From Azolla pinnata (lineage: Eukaryota > Streptophyta > Polypodiopsida > Salviniales > Salviniaceae), in assembly GCA_037176905.1 (NCBI GenBank), contig JBBBWG010028632.1, positions 1 through 50,118 on the forward strand: 50,118 nucleotides of DNA, in the 5' to 3' direction. A model generated the notes under the pieces. The model was not told the DNA's origin. It did no database searches and saw only the letters and a program-made list of their open reading frames with translations. Of this stretch, positions 1 to 10,504 are shown piece by piece (the stretch's first letter is position 1; every line of letters begins with the position of its first letter). The position numbers and the translations under genes were made by a program.

Positions 1-99
1 GGGGGGGAGGGGGGGGGGGGGGGGAGCGCTGGGGGCTGTTCACACGCAGGCACAAGAAGACAAAAGAAAGTGTGCTTAGTTAGCTCTCTTTGCTTTCAC

Positions 100-132
<33 letters not shown>

Positions 133-3100
133 TGTGCACAACTGTCCTTTGTGATTGGATTGCATGTAAAAAAAAACCCTGATCTATTTTGCCAACCTGC
201 GCAACATCGGCCCACATCGAAGAACCCATCCATCATCGATTGCTCGATCGACCGATCGAGGCTGCCCGTTGTCTCTGTAAGTGCACATTCTCGCGCTTTT
301 CGACGGGGCGCTGATGCGATCGACCGATCGATCGAACAATCTCGAACGATGCATCGGGGAAGAGCACGGAAGACCATCATCTCGAGCGATGCATCAGGCC
401 TGTATAACGTAACAGATGCGGGAAGCGAAGCTCGTCTCCAATCCTGCGGTTTCTTTCCAGGTTGGCCCCCGGAACTTCCCGAGTCTTTCCCTCTCTTCTT
501 CCTTCCTTCCTTCCTTCCTTTGTCGAAATGGATCCACGATCGGAGGGAGTGTGTGGCTCCTACATTCTTTGTTCCAGTCATTGCCGTGCAGCTGCTTTGC
601 CGCGCCTTAACGGTGCACTCTCGATTATCCGGTGCTGTTCTCTTTCCGAATTCAAGGCCATTTATCCGTAGTTGTATTATTGAACGAAGAAGAAGAGGAG
701 GCCGGTTGTTTCTGTTTTTCTTCTCAGAGCAGCATCTATGTCGACAGAGAGACATACTCAACTCGGATCAGCAGGAGCTCTGGAAACTTCAATCGATCTC
801 CCGTTACTTACCAACCATGTGCGTTGGACGGATGGCTTTTTGGTGGGGTCCGAGCGCTTAACGCGATGCATGTTTTTGTCTGATGGGGCACTCTCCGAAA
901 CACCTGTTCCATTCTGCGGCATACTGCTACAGGCATTATACGGCATACTGCTACGGGAATGGGATGAGGCTTCGATGTTTCTCTCGTGGAGGAATCGATC
1001 CATCCCCATCCCCATCCCCATCCCACCTGTCTGCTCTCTCGCTCTCTGTTCTGGAACCCGCTAACCCAATCTTCTCTTGCTGGAAAGCCGCCAATTGGCA
1101 GACGCAAATCAAGCTTGCCATGAGGTGGAGGCACAGTTTTTTGGCTTCTTTGCGCGTTGTTGCATATACACAAATGCATCGGATCCGTGAAGCCCAAAGC
1201 TGTCAAGCTCTTACTCGACTGACTAGCAAGCCAAACATCCCCGAGTACTGAACTGCATCCTAAATCCCCGTTAGCTGGTAGTATAGCCCCCACCTCCATG
1301 TCTAGATAGCTAGCTAGCCAGGCTTGTCGAACGATCGATCCACCAACCCCCTCGTAGCATTAACGGCGTAAGCATGCGCTGTGCATGGCTCGGAATTCCG
1401 CCGAATAAACCGCTTGCCTGCGTACAACAGGCAAACACATTGTGTTGATGGGTTATAGAGGAATCACCTTCCCTCCGAGGCTGAGGTCACATTTCCACAG
1501 CTTGTTGCATAACTATTGCGTTGCTCCCACGTTCTCTGTTTGTTTGTTTGTTTGTCTGTCTGTCTGTCTGCTTGACGCCATGCAATCTTCGGTGGTGGAA
1601 TCGCTTCCACCAACCTTGCCAATACTGCGATCCGGAACAAAATCCGCGATCATAAATGTGCAGCAGAACAGAGGGTGGCATAAATGCAAAAAAAAAAAAG
1701 CGACGATTAGCCGTATGCGCTTCTTTGGCGCGAGGAATTTTAATTATATAGTTAATTAGGCCTTAAAGAAGAAGCTCTCATTTAGACCTTAACTTGGCGA
1801 TGTCTCCAAATGAAGGACATGTTCTGGTAGCAAAATGCAAGACTGTTTTTGATGGGCGTAATGCTCCTTTGGAACGAATCGGTCCTAGAAATCTGATTGG
1901 AATAATGTCACATTATCGGAGGCCAATATGTAAGCATTCTTTCTGTCTCAGATATTGATATTCCTAAGAAGCTGGCTATCTTTCCAACTTCGAAAAACGA
2001 TAAATGTTTTCGCTGAGGATGTCTTAAGCGTACGATGACATATCTCTACCCCAAAATGGATTTTTCCATCACAAGTTAAGATGCTGCAAGAATCTGCAAC
2101 AAACATCCTACGACTTCTCGTCTCTTAGCCTAACCTCTCCGGGCGAACAATGATGCAGTTTATGTTCTTCTTTTTTGTTATTTTACTAAGATGAATCTAG
2201 GTTTTGGATAAAAGAAAAGATCGAAGCAACCTTTCGTCGATCCGGCATCACACCCCAAAACCCCTTTTTTACCAAACGAATCGAACCAGAGTCATGAATG
2301 TCACCAGCCAACCAACGAATGACGCACTCCAGCTGTTAACGGAGGGCGTACATCGCCAATCACCTTTAGAGCACGGAACGGAAAGCGTCAATAAATGTGG
2401 ATATATTTGGTAGCTCTGCTCGATGATTGCCGATATGTTCTCCTCTATAGTAAAAAAGACAAATGAAGAAGAAGAAGAAGAAGAAACGAACAGTGTATAG
2501 AGGAACTAACCAACCTCACTGATCATACCAATCAATCAATCAATGGTGCCAACTGTGTGTGCTTGCTTGTATGTGTGTGAGAGCTTTTCCTTTCGGCTGG
2601 AACCATGATCGCTGCTTTTTTACAGCGCCTTGAATGAACCGCGATTCTATCGGTTTCGATCGAGAGACATGTGTGTGTATGTGTACACTCTGCAATCAAT
2701 CCTCGGCTAGTTTTAGCGGCAGTAACCAATGGCGGGTTTCTTGGTTTGCACTCTCCCTTGTTACTGGTTCCAGTCATAGTGACTAACAGGTCTCTCTTTG
2801 CTTGCACTCCATTAGCACATGCCAAATGCTTACCAAACGCGATCTGGTGGAAGCTTTTGCCGTGTATTTGTATGTCCAAATCCCGCCGCATTGAACATCC
2901 ATCTGGTTAAAAACACTTCATTGAGGAGTGGTTCAAGCATGGGCTCCAATTTCTGTCTTGACCTTGCATGCACTGATGACACTCTCTTCCTCTTCAGGTT
3001 TGTAGAGAAGCTCCATGGGCTCACCTCATTTTGTAGAGAAGCACTTCCAAAACATTAACGAAATCCTCAGGGATCAATTGTTCTTGGCCTTTGGAGAATG

Positions 3101-3517
3101 TGAACATTCAAATGCAATGCACACCCTGTTGTTGCCCATGATGGGTTCTCGTTGATGTCTCCCCCAACCCCCCCCCCCAAGGATCAAACCTTTGGCTCAC
3201 GCTCTACCGTTTTCACTTGTTAAAATTAGAAGATCTGAATCTGTGCTTCAGTTTGCGCACATTTTTGACATCATTCACCCTGAAGAGAAGATTAGCTTTG
3301 CAACCAAAATATGTATATCATATTATGCTTAAATGATCTACATCACAATATGTTAAACTACTACTGTAGTCTATAGGTGATTTTGAAATCACCGATCGTA
3401 CCAGACCTCTCCTGAATCCAGAATTGCTGCTCCTAGAAGCAAAGACTATAATTTACAGATGAAAATTTATACAAAATCCTACACCAGAGGAGTCTCTCAT
3501 CTCAAGTCAAAAGTACC
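1..3517. other. Intergenic DNA without a recognisable gene; several microsatellites
   Basis: I see no gene here. The longest open frames (about 220-236 codons near 96-861, on both strands) overlap each other, are rich in Ser/Arg/Cys and match nothing I know. The block holds a poly-G run at 1-24, a (GT)n run at about 102-131, a run of CCCATC-like units at about 1001-1025, a (GTTT)n/(GTCT)n run at about 1539-1572, a (GAA)n run at about 2465-2485 and a short poly-C run near 3170. It lies downstream of the POLD4 stop codon, so its right edge probably holds that gene's 3' UTR. Confidence 0.6.
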
Positions 3518-5714
3518 TTAAATTCTACCTTCCCATAAACATGTCGGAGCTCCATCAGCTCGTTCGAGTATTTCTTTGACTTTGAGTGGAGGGTGCATGC
3601 CCATTTTGTGGGCTCTTTCCCATCTTAGTATCCTACTCATCCCGATGCATGGACCATATCGCATGTCCATATCGAATTGACGCAGTGTTTCTTCGATGTC
3701 ATCGTGTTCATCTGCAGCAAACATGTCACAATTAAAGACCTTTCTTGAGAAAAACAATGCCGCAAAATGAGCAGCTTACAAAAGCAGTTCTCTAGACCGA
3801 AGGCTTCTCCATTCTCATTCACAAGAGCATTCATCGCTGGGGAATCTTTGTTTTAAGGGATCAAAATCCCATAGATGTATTTAAAATATATCTATTGGAC
3901 GCGCATAAAAATATCTGTCGAGTGATTCTATTAAATAGCAGCCATCGTGCTTTGTACAACCTCAGAATGTCTTCAATCTCATGGCCATCCACAAACTCAG
4001 CAGATAGGTCATTCTCTCTTCCTAAGCTTATGTGCACCTGGACGACATTGTAGCACCATATTTGCACCTGATACAATGCAACAAGATTACAGATTCATGG
4101 TGATGTCGAGCGAATCATGGAACCTGATCAATCTCTGTGCTCTTATTGGCATTCTCAAGAAAAACATTGCCAAAAACCTGCCAACTAAATGAATAATAGC
4201 CAGCCTTTTGGAAAGGGAAGGGGTAGTAAAACCTAGATTTTCCGTTTCCTTTTGCTGAGGCACAATTACAATCAAAGCATTGATTCGGATTCAAGACCTT
4301 GACAGCAGATGGTATGATGGAATGGCATGGAGTTTCCCTTGGGAGTGTTTTCATAAGTTAGAATTTTCACAGAGAAGAAAGAATCGACACTCCTTAGCTT
4401 CACTGTTTTGCCTAGACAAGCTATCCTGCAGAGGCAAAAGGTCTCCAGAGGGAACCAGAAATCTTTCAAACTATTTGTCCAGTTACTGACGAGGTGCAAA
4501 GCAAAAAGCCAAAGATAAGGTTCCAGGAATTTGAGGACGAAACCGCATCGTGAATCAGAGTTTCAGAAGAATGGTGCAAAGATTTAAAGAGTTGATTCCA
4601 TCATTTTGATCAGAGCACAGAGCAAGACTGGAAACAGAAATAAGCAGAGGCCAATCATAATTCAGACAAGACCAAAACAGTAAGAAGCAACACATGATAG
4701 GAAATAATTCGAGACTCGCAGAAGCGAAATCGGCTTGCCATGGCTATATAAATCTTGAGCCTGCTCAGGGATTAGGACCACATTCCATGCTCATATGGTA
4801 GTTCAGCAAACAGAAAGGATCATGTTTTCGCATATTTCTACAGCAGATCATGAGGCATGAAGTGATACAGAAAGGATCATGTTTTCGCATATTTTCTGCA
4901 GCAGATCATGAGGCATGAAGTGATACAGAAAGGATCATGTTTTCGCATATTTCTACAGCAGATCATGAGGCATGAAGTGATCAATGCAGATCAATGAAGT
5001 GTAAAAAAACAGGGATCCATTCTTTCCTAGCACATGCACTGATAAGATCATCGAAGGCGACACATCTTCCTGAATCAGGGTTCAGATAAGAAAATCAGCC
5101 AAAGGGTGCATTTCTCCTTTACCTTCCACATGATCAGACCATCACGGATGAAGCCCAATCATGGATCCAAGTGCTAAGGCCACAAATGAAAACCATCAAG
5201 AAATGTTCTGTCACGAGCTAGGGTTTAGGCAAAAACACAGACAGTAACCAAAGCTTCGTTCGCCATAGCCAAGCATAGATCAAGCAAAAACAACAGGGCA
5301 AACATCCTGGATGCAGCCTTCATCATGCGGGCAGCGGGGGAACACGGTTTGCATCGATTAGGGTTCCGGTATTTTCCCTAACATATTCTTGAGAGGGTAA
5401 AGGTTTGAGCAGAAACACTAACCGTGCAGGTCGAACCCAGAGGCAGAGACGAGAGCAGGGCGCTGAGAGACGGAGGAACCCAGCGACGCGGAGGGATTGA
5501 AGTCAGCGATGGCGGAGCGGAATGCATCGGAATCCTTTTCCTCTTTCTTCTTCTTCGCGTCTCCGCTTGTTAGGATAGAGGGGTAAGGTCGTTTGCCATG
5601 GCTTCCGCCTGCGAAGCTGCTTCCTGCACGATCAGGGGAGGGCTTGCTGGGTCTCTGGCTCTTCTTCTGCGGGAAGAGCTTGGTGAGGCTGGATCTTCCA
5701 TCGCCAGAAGCCAT
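3518..5714 (-). CDS. POLD4: DNA polymerase delta subunit 4 (p12), two exons
   Basis: This is the smallest accessory subunit of the replicative DNA polymerase delta, acting in the nucleus in lagging-strand synthesis and repair. Exon 1 is 5423-5714 and exon 2 is 3518-3711. The borders are CACG/gttagtg and tgctgcag/ATGAACAC, and the joined frame is 161 codons plus TAA. The N-terminal half is basic, with SLTKLF followed by QKK near residue 10, a plausible PCNA-binding segment. The C-terminal half carries the family signature: PALVS, then an acidic EHDDIEE stretch, LRQFDMDMRYGP, GM-R-RWERA and a terminal CLWEGRI. Plant homologues end almost the same way (CLWDGRV), and the length fits the family. 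The intron (3712-5422) holds a short tandem repeat but no exon that I need. Start: the first ATG in frame with the Lys-rich N-terminus. Confidence 0.88.
4809..4985. repeat. Tandem repeat, three units of about 57-59 bp, in the POLD4 intron
   Basis: Three near-identical units start at about 4809, 4866 and 4925. Each contains ACAGAAAGGATCATG, then TTTTCGCATATTT, CAGCAGATCATGAGGCATG and AAGTGAT. The second unit differs by one base in the T run. It is a non-coding local duplication inside the intron. Confidence 0.85.
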
Positions 5715-6059
5715 GATGGTTCTTACCACTGCATTCTCTGTCTTCAATGGCTCACAATGAATGCATACTACCCTCATCATCACATGCAAACTGCCCACCA
5801 TTTCATCCATCATCTCATGGTTGTCTGCATTGCTTGCTTTGGAGCGTCATCATCTTTCCATGGTGAGCAAACAGAAAACACAGCTCAATCTGGTGACTGA
5901 ATCTGATGCATCTACTTCTTGAAAGGCTTCTGATTCTGTAGCACATGCTTCCATGGCCAAAACCTGCCTCCTCCATTTTGTCTCGTTTTTGCCCAATGCA
6001 TCATCATCACCTTCAGCATGTTGTGCATCTTCAGAAAAAACAAACAATCTGCAACATGT

Positions 6060-6425
6060 TTTTGATTTAGGGATCAGAATCAAAGACCTGCTCCTTCGCG
6101 AATGTTTTCCAATTTTTTATGATCAGAATCAAAGAGCTGCTTCCTTTGCAAATGGTTTTTAATTTGACGATCGGAATCAGAAACCTGCTCCTTTGACAAA
6201 ATGTTTTGATTTATGACCAGAATCGAAGCACTGCTCCTATGCAAATGTTTTAATTTATGATCAGAATCAAGGAGCTGCTCCCCAGCAAAATGTTTTAATT
6301 TATGATCAGAATCAAGGAGCTGCTCCCTAGCAAATGTTTAAATTTATGATCAGAATCAAAGCACTGCTCCTTTGCAAATCTTTTCATTTATGATCAGAAT
6401 CAAAAGCATTGCTCCTTTGCTACAC
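6060..6425. repeat. About eight diverged tandem units of about 45-50 bp upstream of POLD4
   Basis: The core GATCAGAATCAAAG followed by ctgctcctttgcaaatgtttt recurs at about 6069, 6119, 6168, 6216, 6259, 6304, 6348 and 6393. The units vary by point changes, so the array is older than the other arrays in the window. It lies between the PPR stop codon and the POLD4 start, about 350 bp upstream of the POLD4 ATG, and so could sit in its promoter region. I know of no function for it. Confidence 0.85.
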
Positions 6426-6711
6426 AATCAGCCGCAATTTAACTGACAGCAAACTTAGCTGACAAATCCATCAATGCGATTGAGCCTTTGAATCCAAAGG
6501 GGACTTAGCATCCCATAATCAAAGGAATGTAAATGGTCGGATTATGAGCACCCAAATTGGTTCTGCGTCTCACACTGGTTCAGAAAAATGATCATATCAT
6601 GTGGTTTTACTGAGCCGGTGCCTTTGGATCTCGATTTCGAGAATTTGGAAGTTATGGTTCTTATCAGCCAGACTTCCAAGAAGATACATGCAACGGTGCG
6701 TATCTCTACCC

Positions 6712-8916
6712 TCACAATTTCATGAGGCAGAGATTACTCATATAGATGTATGTTGTGGCGTTACCTTCATCCAACTGTATCGCATGCTCAAAGGCAACTT
6801 TTCCTAGTTCAAAGTTACCCCATTTCTGACAGGAACCCAGCAAAGATGCCCATACTGGAAGATAATCGGAGGTTGGCATTCTTTGGATCACTTCTACAGC
6901 CTCATGGAAACGCCCAGCCCGGCTAAGAAGATCGGCTATACAAGTGTGGTGCTCTAAACTTGGTATAATACCATATGTTCTACTCATCATCCGAAAATAC
7001 ATCTGACCTTTTTCGAGTCGACCTTGATGACTACAGGCATTGAGTATTACATTGAACGTGACGGCATTGGGCTCTATACTTTCTGACATCATTCGATTGC
7101 ACAAATTGATCACCGTTTCATCTTCTCCCATTTGAGAGTATCCGGACATGAGCGCTGTCCAGGATACCACATTCCTAGCCTGACCCAGCTCTTCGAATGC
7201 CTCTTGTGCCTTTGCGAGCACACCGCATTTCGCATACATGTCCACTAATGCATTTCCGATCAAAACATCGCCCTCCAGAAGGCCAGCTTTGATGACCAGA
7301 AAATGTATCTCTTCACCCTTTTCAACGGCTCCTAGGATGGCACACGCCTTCAAGATGCACCGAAATGTAAATGCATCCGGAAAGAGGCCAGTGTTTCGCA
7401 TCCGTTTGAAATGATCCAATGCTTCCTCCTCATATCCGTGTTGAATATACCCAGCAATAAGGATGCTCCAAGACCCCGCATCTCTATCTTGGATCTCATC
7501 GAATACCCACTGCGCTTCACCGAGGGCACCACACATTGCATAATTGTCAATTAGTGCATTAGCTACCATATAATCCTTGTCGAACAAGCCCTCTTTGATT
7601 ATTTTGACATGCATATTTCTGCCCTTTTGGATTGCCCCTAGTTTCCCGCATGATTTCAATACAGCGGTAAAAGTAAAAGCATCCGGAGAGAGGCCCTCAC
7701 TTTGCATCTGTTCGAAACGGAATAATGCTTCTTCACATTGCTCGTGATGAGCATACCCAGAAATCAACACTGTCCAAGAGACAAGGTCCTTGTGTCGCAG
7801 TGAATCAAACACTTCTTGTGCTTTTCCAAGCATGCCACAAGCGGCATACATTTCAATCAAACCAGTGCTAAGCATAGCATTGCTTTCTAACAGGCCTTCT
7901 CTTATCATCTGAGCATGGAATTCTTCCCCTTTGCCTATCGCTCCAATGCTTGCACATGCTTTCAAGATGCAAAACAACGTGACTACAGTTGGCATGACGC
8001 CGTCATTTCGCATAGCTTCAAAGCAACACAATGCTTCCCAACCCCATCCACGTTTGGCATACCCTGAAATTAAAACAGTCCAAGAAACCACATCATGCAC
8101 TCGCGTCAGATCAAACACTTTCTGCGATTCTGAAAGCGATCCATATTTCGCATAAACATCTATTAATGCACTGCCAACCAAATCATCCTTTTCTGATACT
8201 AAACCGACTCCAATAATCCTAGCATGAATTTCTTTGCTTTTCTGGACTAAACCTTCACTCCCACAAGCCTTCAAGAAACATACAAATGTAAATGAATTAG
8301 GACAAATTCCCTCACAATGCATGCGATCGAATCCGCTGATTGCTTTCACAAAACATCCATGTTGAGCATGTCCAGACATCAAAGCCGTCCATGTAATCAC
8401 ATCCCGGGTTCGGATCTTGTCAAACACTTCTTCTGATTTTGAAACTTCACCACATTTAGCATACATATCCAGTAAACTGTTTGCAGCGGAAAGATGCTGG
8501 TCGATTGATCCTGTTCTAACTATTTGAGAATGTATCTCTTGGCCTTTATCAATAGCACCAATGAGACTACATGCTTTCAGAACGCAAACAAAAGTGGCCA
8601 TATTTGGCAGGCTTCTTTCTAGAACCATCTTGTCATAGCAATGAATGGCCTCTTCACCATGTCCATGGTTTGCATAACCCATGATAAGTGTAGTCCAAGT
8701 GACAACATTCCGAATCGGAAGCTGCTCAAACACTTCTTGTGCTTTTGCGAATGAACCACATTTAGCATATAGGTTGATCAATGCACTACCTATGTATACA
8801 TCTTTCTGAAGAAAACCGCCCTTGATAATATCCTCATGTATCCGGCTACCTTTGCATAAATCCTTACGTTTTGAGCACGCATTAAGTGAAGCCAATATAG
8901 ATTTGGGACTGATCAT
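6712..8916 (-). CDS. PLS-class pentatricopeptide repeat protein, intronless, short C-terminus
   Basis: This family binds organellar RNA in a sequence-specific way, usually for editing, splicing or stabilisation in plastids or mitochondria. The 734-aa frame is a nearly unbroken array of about seven L-P-S repeat triplets. Each has the LYAKCG/MYAKCG, VFxxL-RxVVxWTxLIxGYAxxG and P(N/D)xxTFxxxLKAC signatures. The C-terminus enters an E-type region (VWASLLGSC, FEHAIQLDE, TTYIYMSN) and stops there, without the rest of the E motif, E+ or DYW. I start at the ATG at 8916, because a TAA lies in frame two codons upstream. The frame begins directly in a repeat with no clear transit peptide, so a 5' exon could be missing. 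The RNA target cannot be read from this sequence. Confidence 0.9.
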   Translation of the reverse strand: MISPKSILASLNACSKRKDLCKGSRIHEDIIKGGFLQKDVYIGSALINLYAKCGSFAKAQEVFEQLPIRNVVTWTTLIMGYANHGHGEEAIHCYDKMVLERSLPNMATFVCVLKACSLIGAIDKGQEIHSQIVRTGSIDQHLSAANSLLDMYAKCGEVSKSEEVFDKIRTRDVITWTALMSGHAQHGCFVKAISGFDRMHCEGICPNSFTFVCFLKACGSEGLVQKSKEIHARIIGVGLVSEKDDLVGSALIDVYAKYGSLSESQKVFDLTRVHDVVSWTVLISGYAKRGWGWEALCCFEAMRNDGVMPTVVTLFCILKACASIGAIGKGEEFHAQMIREGLLESNAMLSTGLIEMYAACGMLGKAQEVFDSLRHKDLVSWTVLISGYAHHEQCEEALFRFEQMQSEGLSPDAFTFTAVLKSCGKLGAIQKGRNMHVKIIKEGLFDKDYMVANALIDNYAMCGALGEAQWVFDEIQDRDAGSWSILIAGYIQHGYEEEALDHFKRMRNTGLFPDAFTFRCILKACAILGAVEKGEEIHFLVIKAGLLEGDVLIGNALVDMYAKCGVLAKAQEAFEELGQARNVVSWTALMSGYSQMGEDETVINLCNRMMSESIEPNAVTFNVILNACSHQGRLEKGQMYFRMMSRTYGIIPSLEHHTCIADLLSRAGRFHEAVEVIQRMPTSDYLPVWASLLGSCQKWGNFELGKVAFEHAIQLDEGNATTYIYMSNLCLMKL

Positions 8917-10504
8917 CAATTATCTGTGCAAAAATTTCCTTCTTGATCATCCCCGAGTTAAACTCGAATTCATAACCCTAATCGTGAAATAGGGGAAGCA
9001 GACATACGAAACAGGATGTATTAGTTTTCTTGGATCCATGAACAAGTTGAACACTATGATGAGAGGCATCCCGTGAGCCCCTGATGTGCTCTTCCCACGC
9101 AAGAAACGAAATGCATGTGTTTCTGGCCCTCCCATCGATGGGCAATATGTTACTTCCCATGGGCTCGAACACAGAAGAGCTATGGCGATGAAGCCTGGCA
9201 CAGGAATGGATATTTTGGCATTGCAGGCAGCCTCACACCAAGCTTTTCTTTGTTTCTTCGAAGGTCCTTGCACATCTAAGAGAAACCATGTTGAAATATG
9301 TAACACGGAATGCTGCCAAGCTTTTCCATTCTTCAATTACACGATCGCAAACCAGAGCTGGAAGAGCATTTTCTGAGCTTTCCATTTTCAAATGCTTTAC
9401 TAGTTATCTGTCCTTTACATGACCCCAATCACACGATCAGCCATGGGGAGTGCTGTAAGGAAGATGAAGGAATGTCCCTCCTCTTTGTACAACGCTTTAA
9501 GATGTTTCTTGTCAAACAAGCCAGCATCTAGGTTCAACATAATGGACCTGCACTTTGGCAGAAGAGTGCACAAAACACACGTACCAATAACAATCTCTAG
9601 GTCTTAACTCAGACAGAGATCATGTATTGACCTCATGGTCCACTTCATTTATTAAGATAATGTCATATTTCAAATCGTTCCCTGAACATGAGCCATAATC
9701 ATAACCATGTCATCAACACTAACTCGTGTATATATACTCCGGTTGCACTAATTGTTGCATGCTATACATTATTTAAAGAATCATGAACTCATCAATTTGA
9801 ATTTGAGCAAAACTCTGATCTGATTCAAATATGCTGTATGCAATCCCAACATAATTGTGCAAGAAAATGATCAACTGAAACTTTGTATTCCCTCAAGACA
9901 TTTAGATATGAAGCAATCCCAAATTTGAGACACGATATCAAATGATGAACGGTTAAATCAATCTTCTGGATGCTGTTACAAAACCATTCAGTAATTTCCA
10001 ACTCCAATACAATATCGATACACAATGAGTTTTGTATAGAAAAAAGGCCCACAAATATTACAATTTTTGTTTTTAGCATTAATTTTCCCGATAAGTATGA
10101 ATCTTGAAAACTGTAATATGTACAGTCACACCTGAAGTAACATACTGAAGATTTCAACTGCATCCTGAACCACCATTATAAAACACTGTTTAATCATTTG
10201 CTCATGTATGATGGACAACATACCAACCATGCAGAGGGTATGTAAGATCTTCAACCAAGAAGATACAGGGGCTATTTTGATTAATGATGACAATCAAACC
10301 GAGATAAAGCTTGTGCTTGCTTTTTTGCCATCTCTGTGAGTAGATTTTATTCATTCTGGTTGCTGAAGCAGAAACTGGATCACAGCCCAGTCTAAACGCT
10401 CAATATGGTTGTGTATGAAATGCTTTTCTTTTTCGAGGAATTCCAATCACAAGACATCCTCGCTGGTTAGCTCTCAATGATAATTGGTATAAGTTTTTGT
10501 AATT
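8917..10504. other. Intergenic interval with no supported gene
   Basis: This stretch lies between the PPR start and the DUF726 stop. A 129-codon minus-strand frame at 8947-9336 and an antisense frame at 9086-9376 are open, but resemble no family I know. Part of the interval next to 10505 is probably the DUF726 3' UTR. It contains A/T-rich DNA without repeats of note. Confidence 0.5.

Noticed and set aside
1..24. Poly-G run at the window start
   Set aside because: It may be a true homopolymer or an assembly or sequencing artefact. It cannot be interpreted from one edge.
151..861. Plus-strand 236-codon frame and its antisense partner at 96-761
   Set aside because: No domain, Ser/Arg-rich composition and overlap on both strands. 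They look like chance open frames in GC-balanced DNA.
3637..4354. Small minus-strand frames inside the POLD4 intron, including one with FVDGHEIEDILRLYKARW
   Set aside because: Adding any of them would break the contiguous conserved join between the exons and their phase. They could be relics but are not needed.
8947..9336. 129-codon minus-strand frame upstream of the PPR gene, considered as its 5' exon
   Set aside because: An in-frame TAA lies just before the PPR ATG, and I found no good splice pair that joins the two frames.
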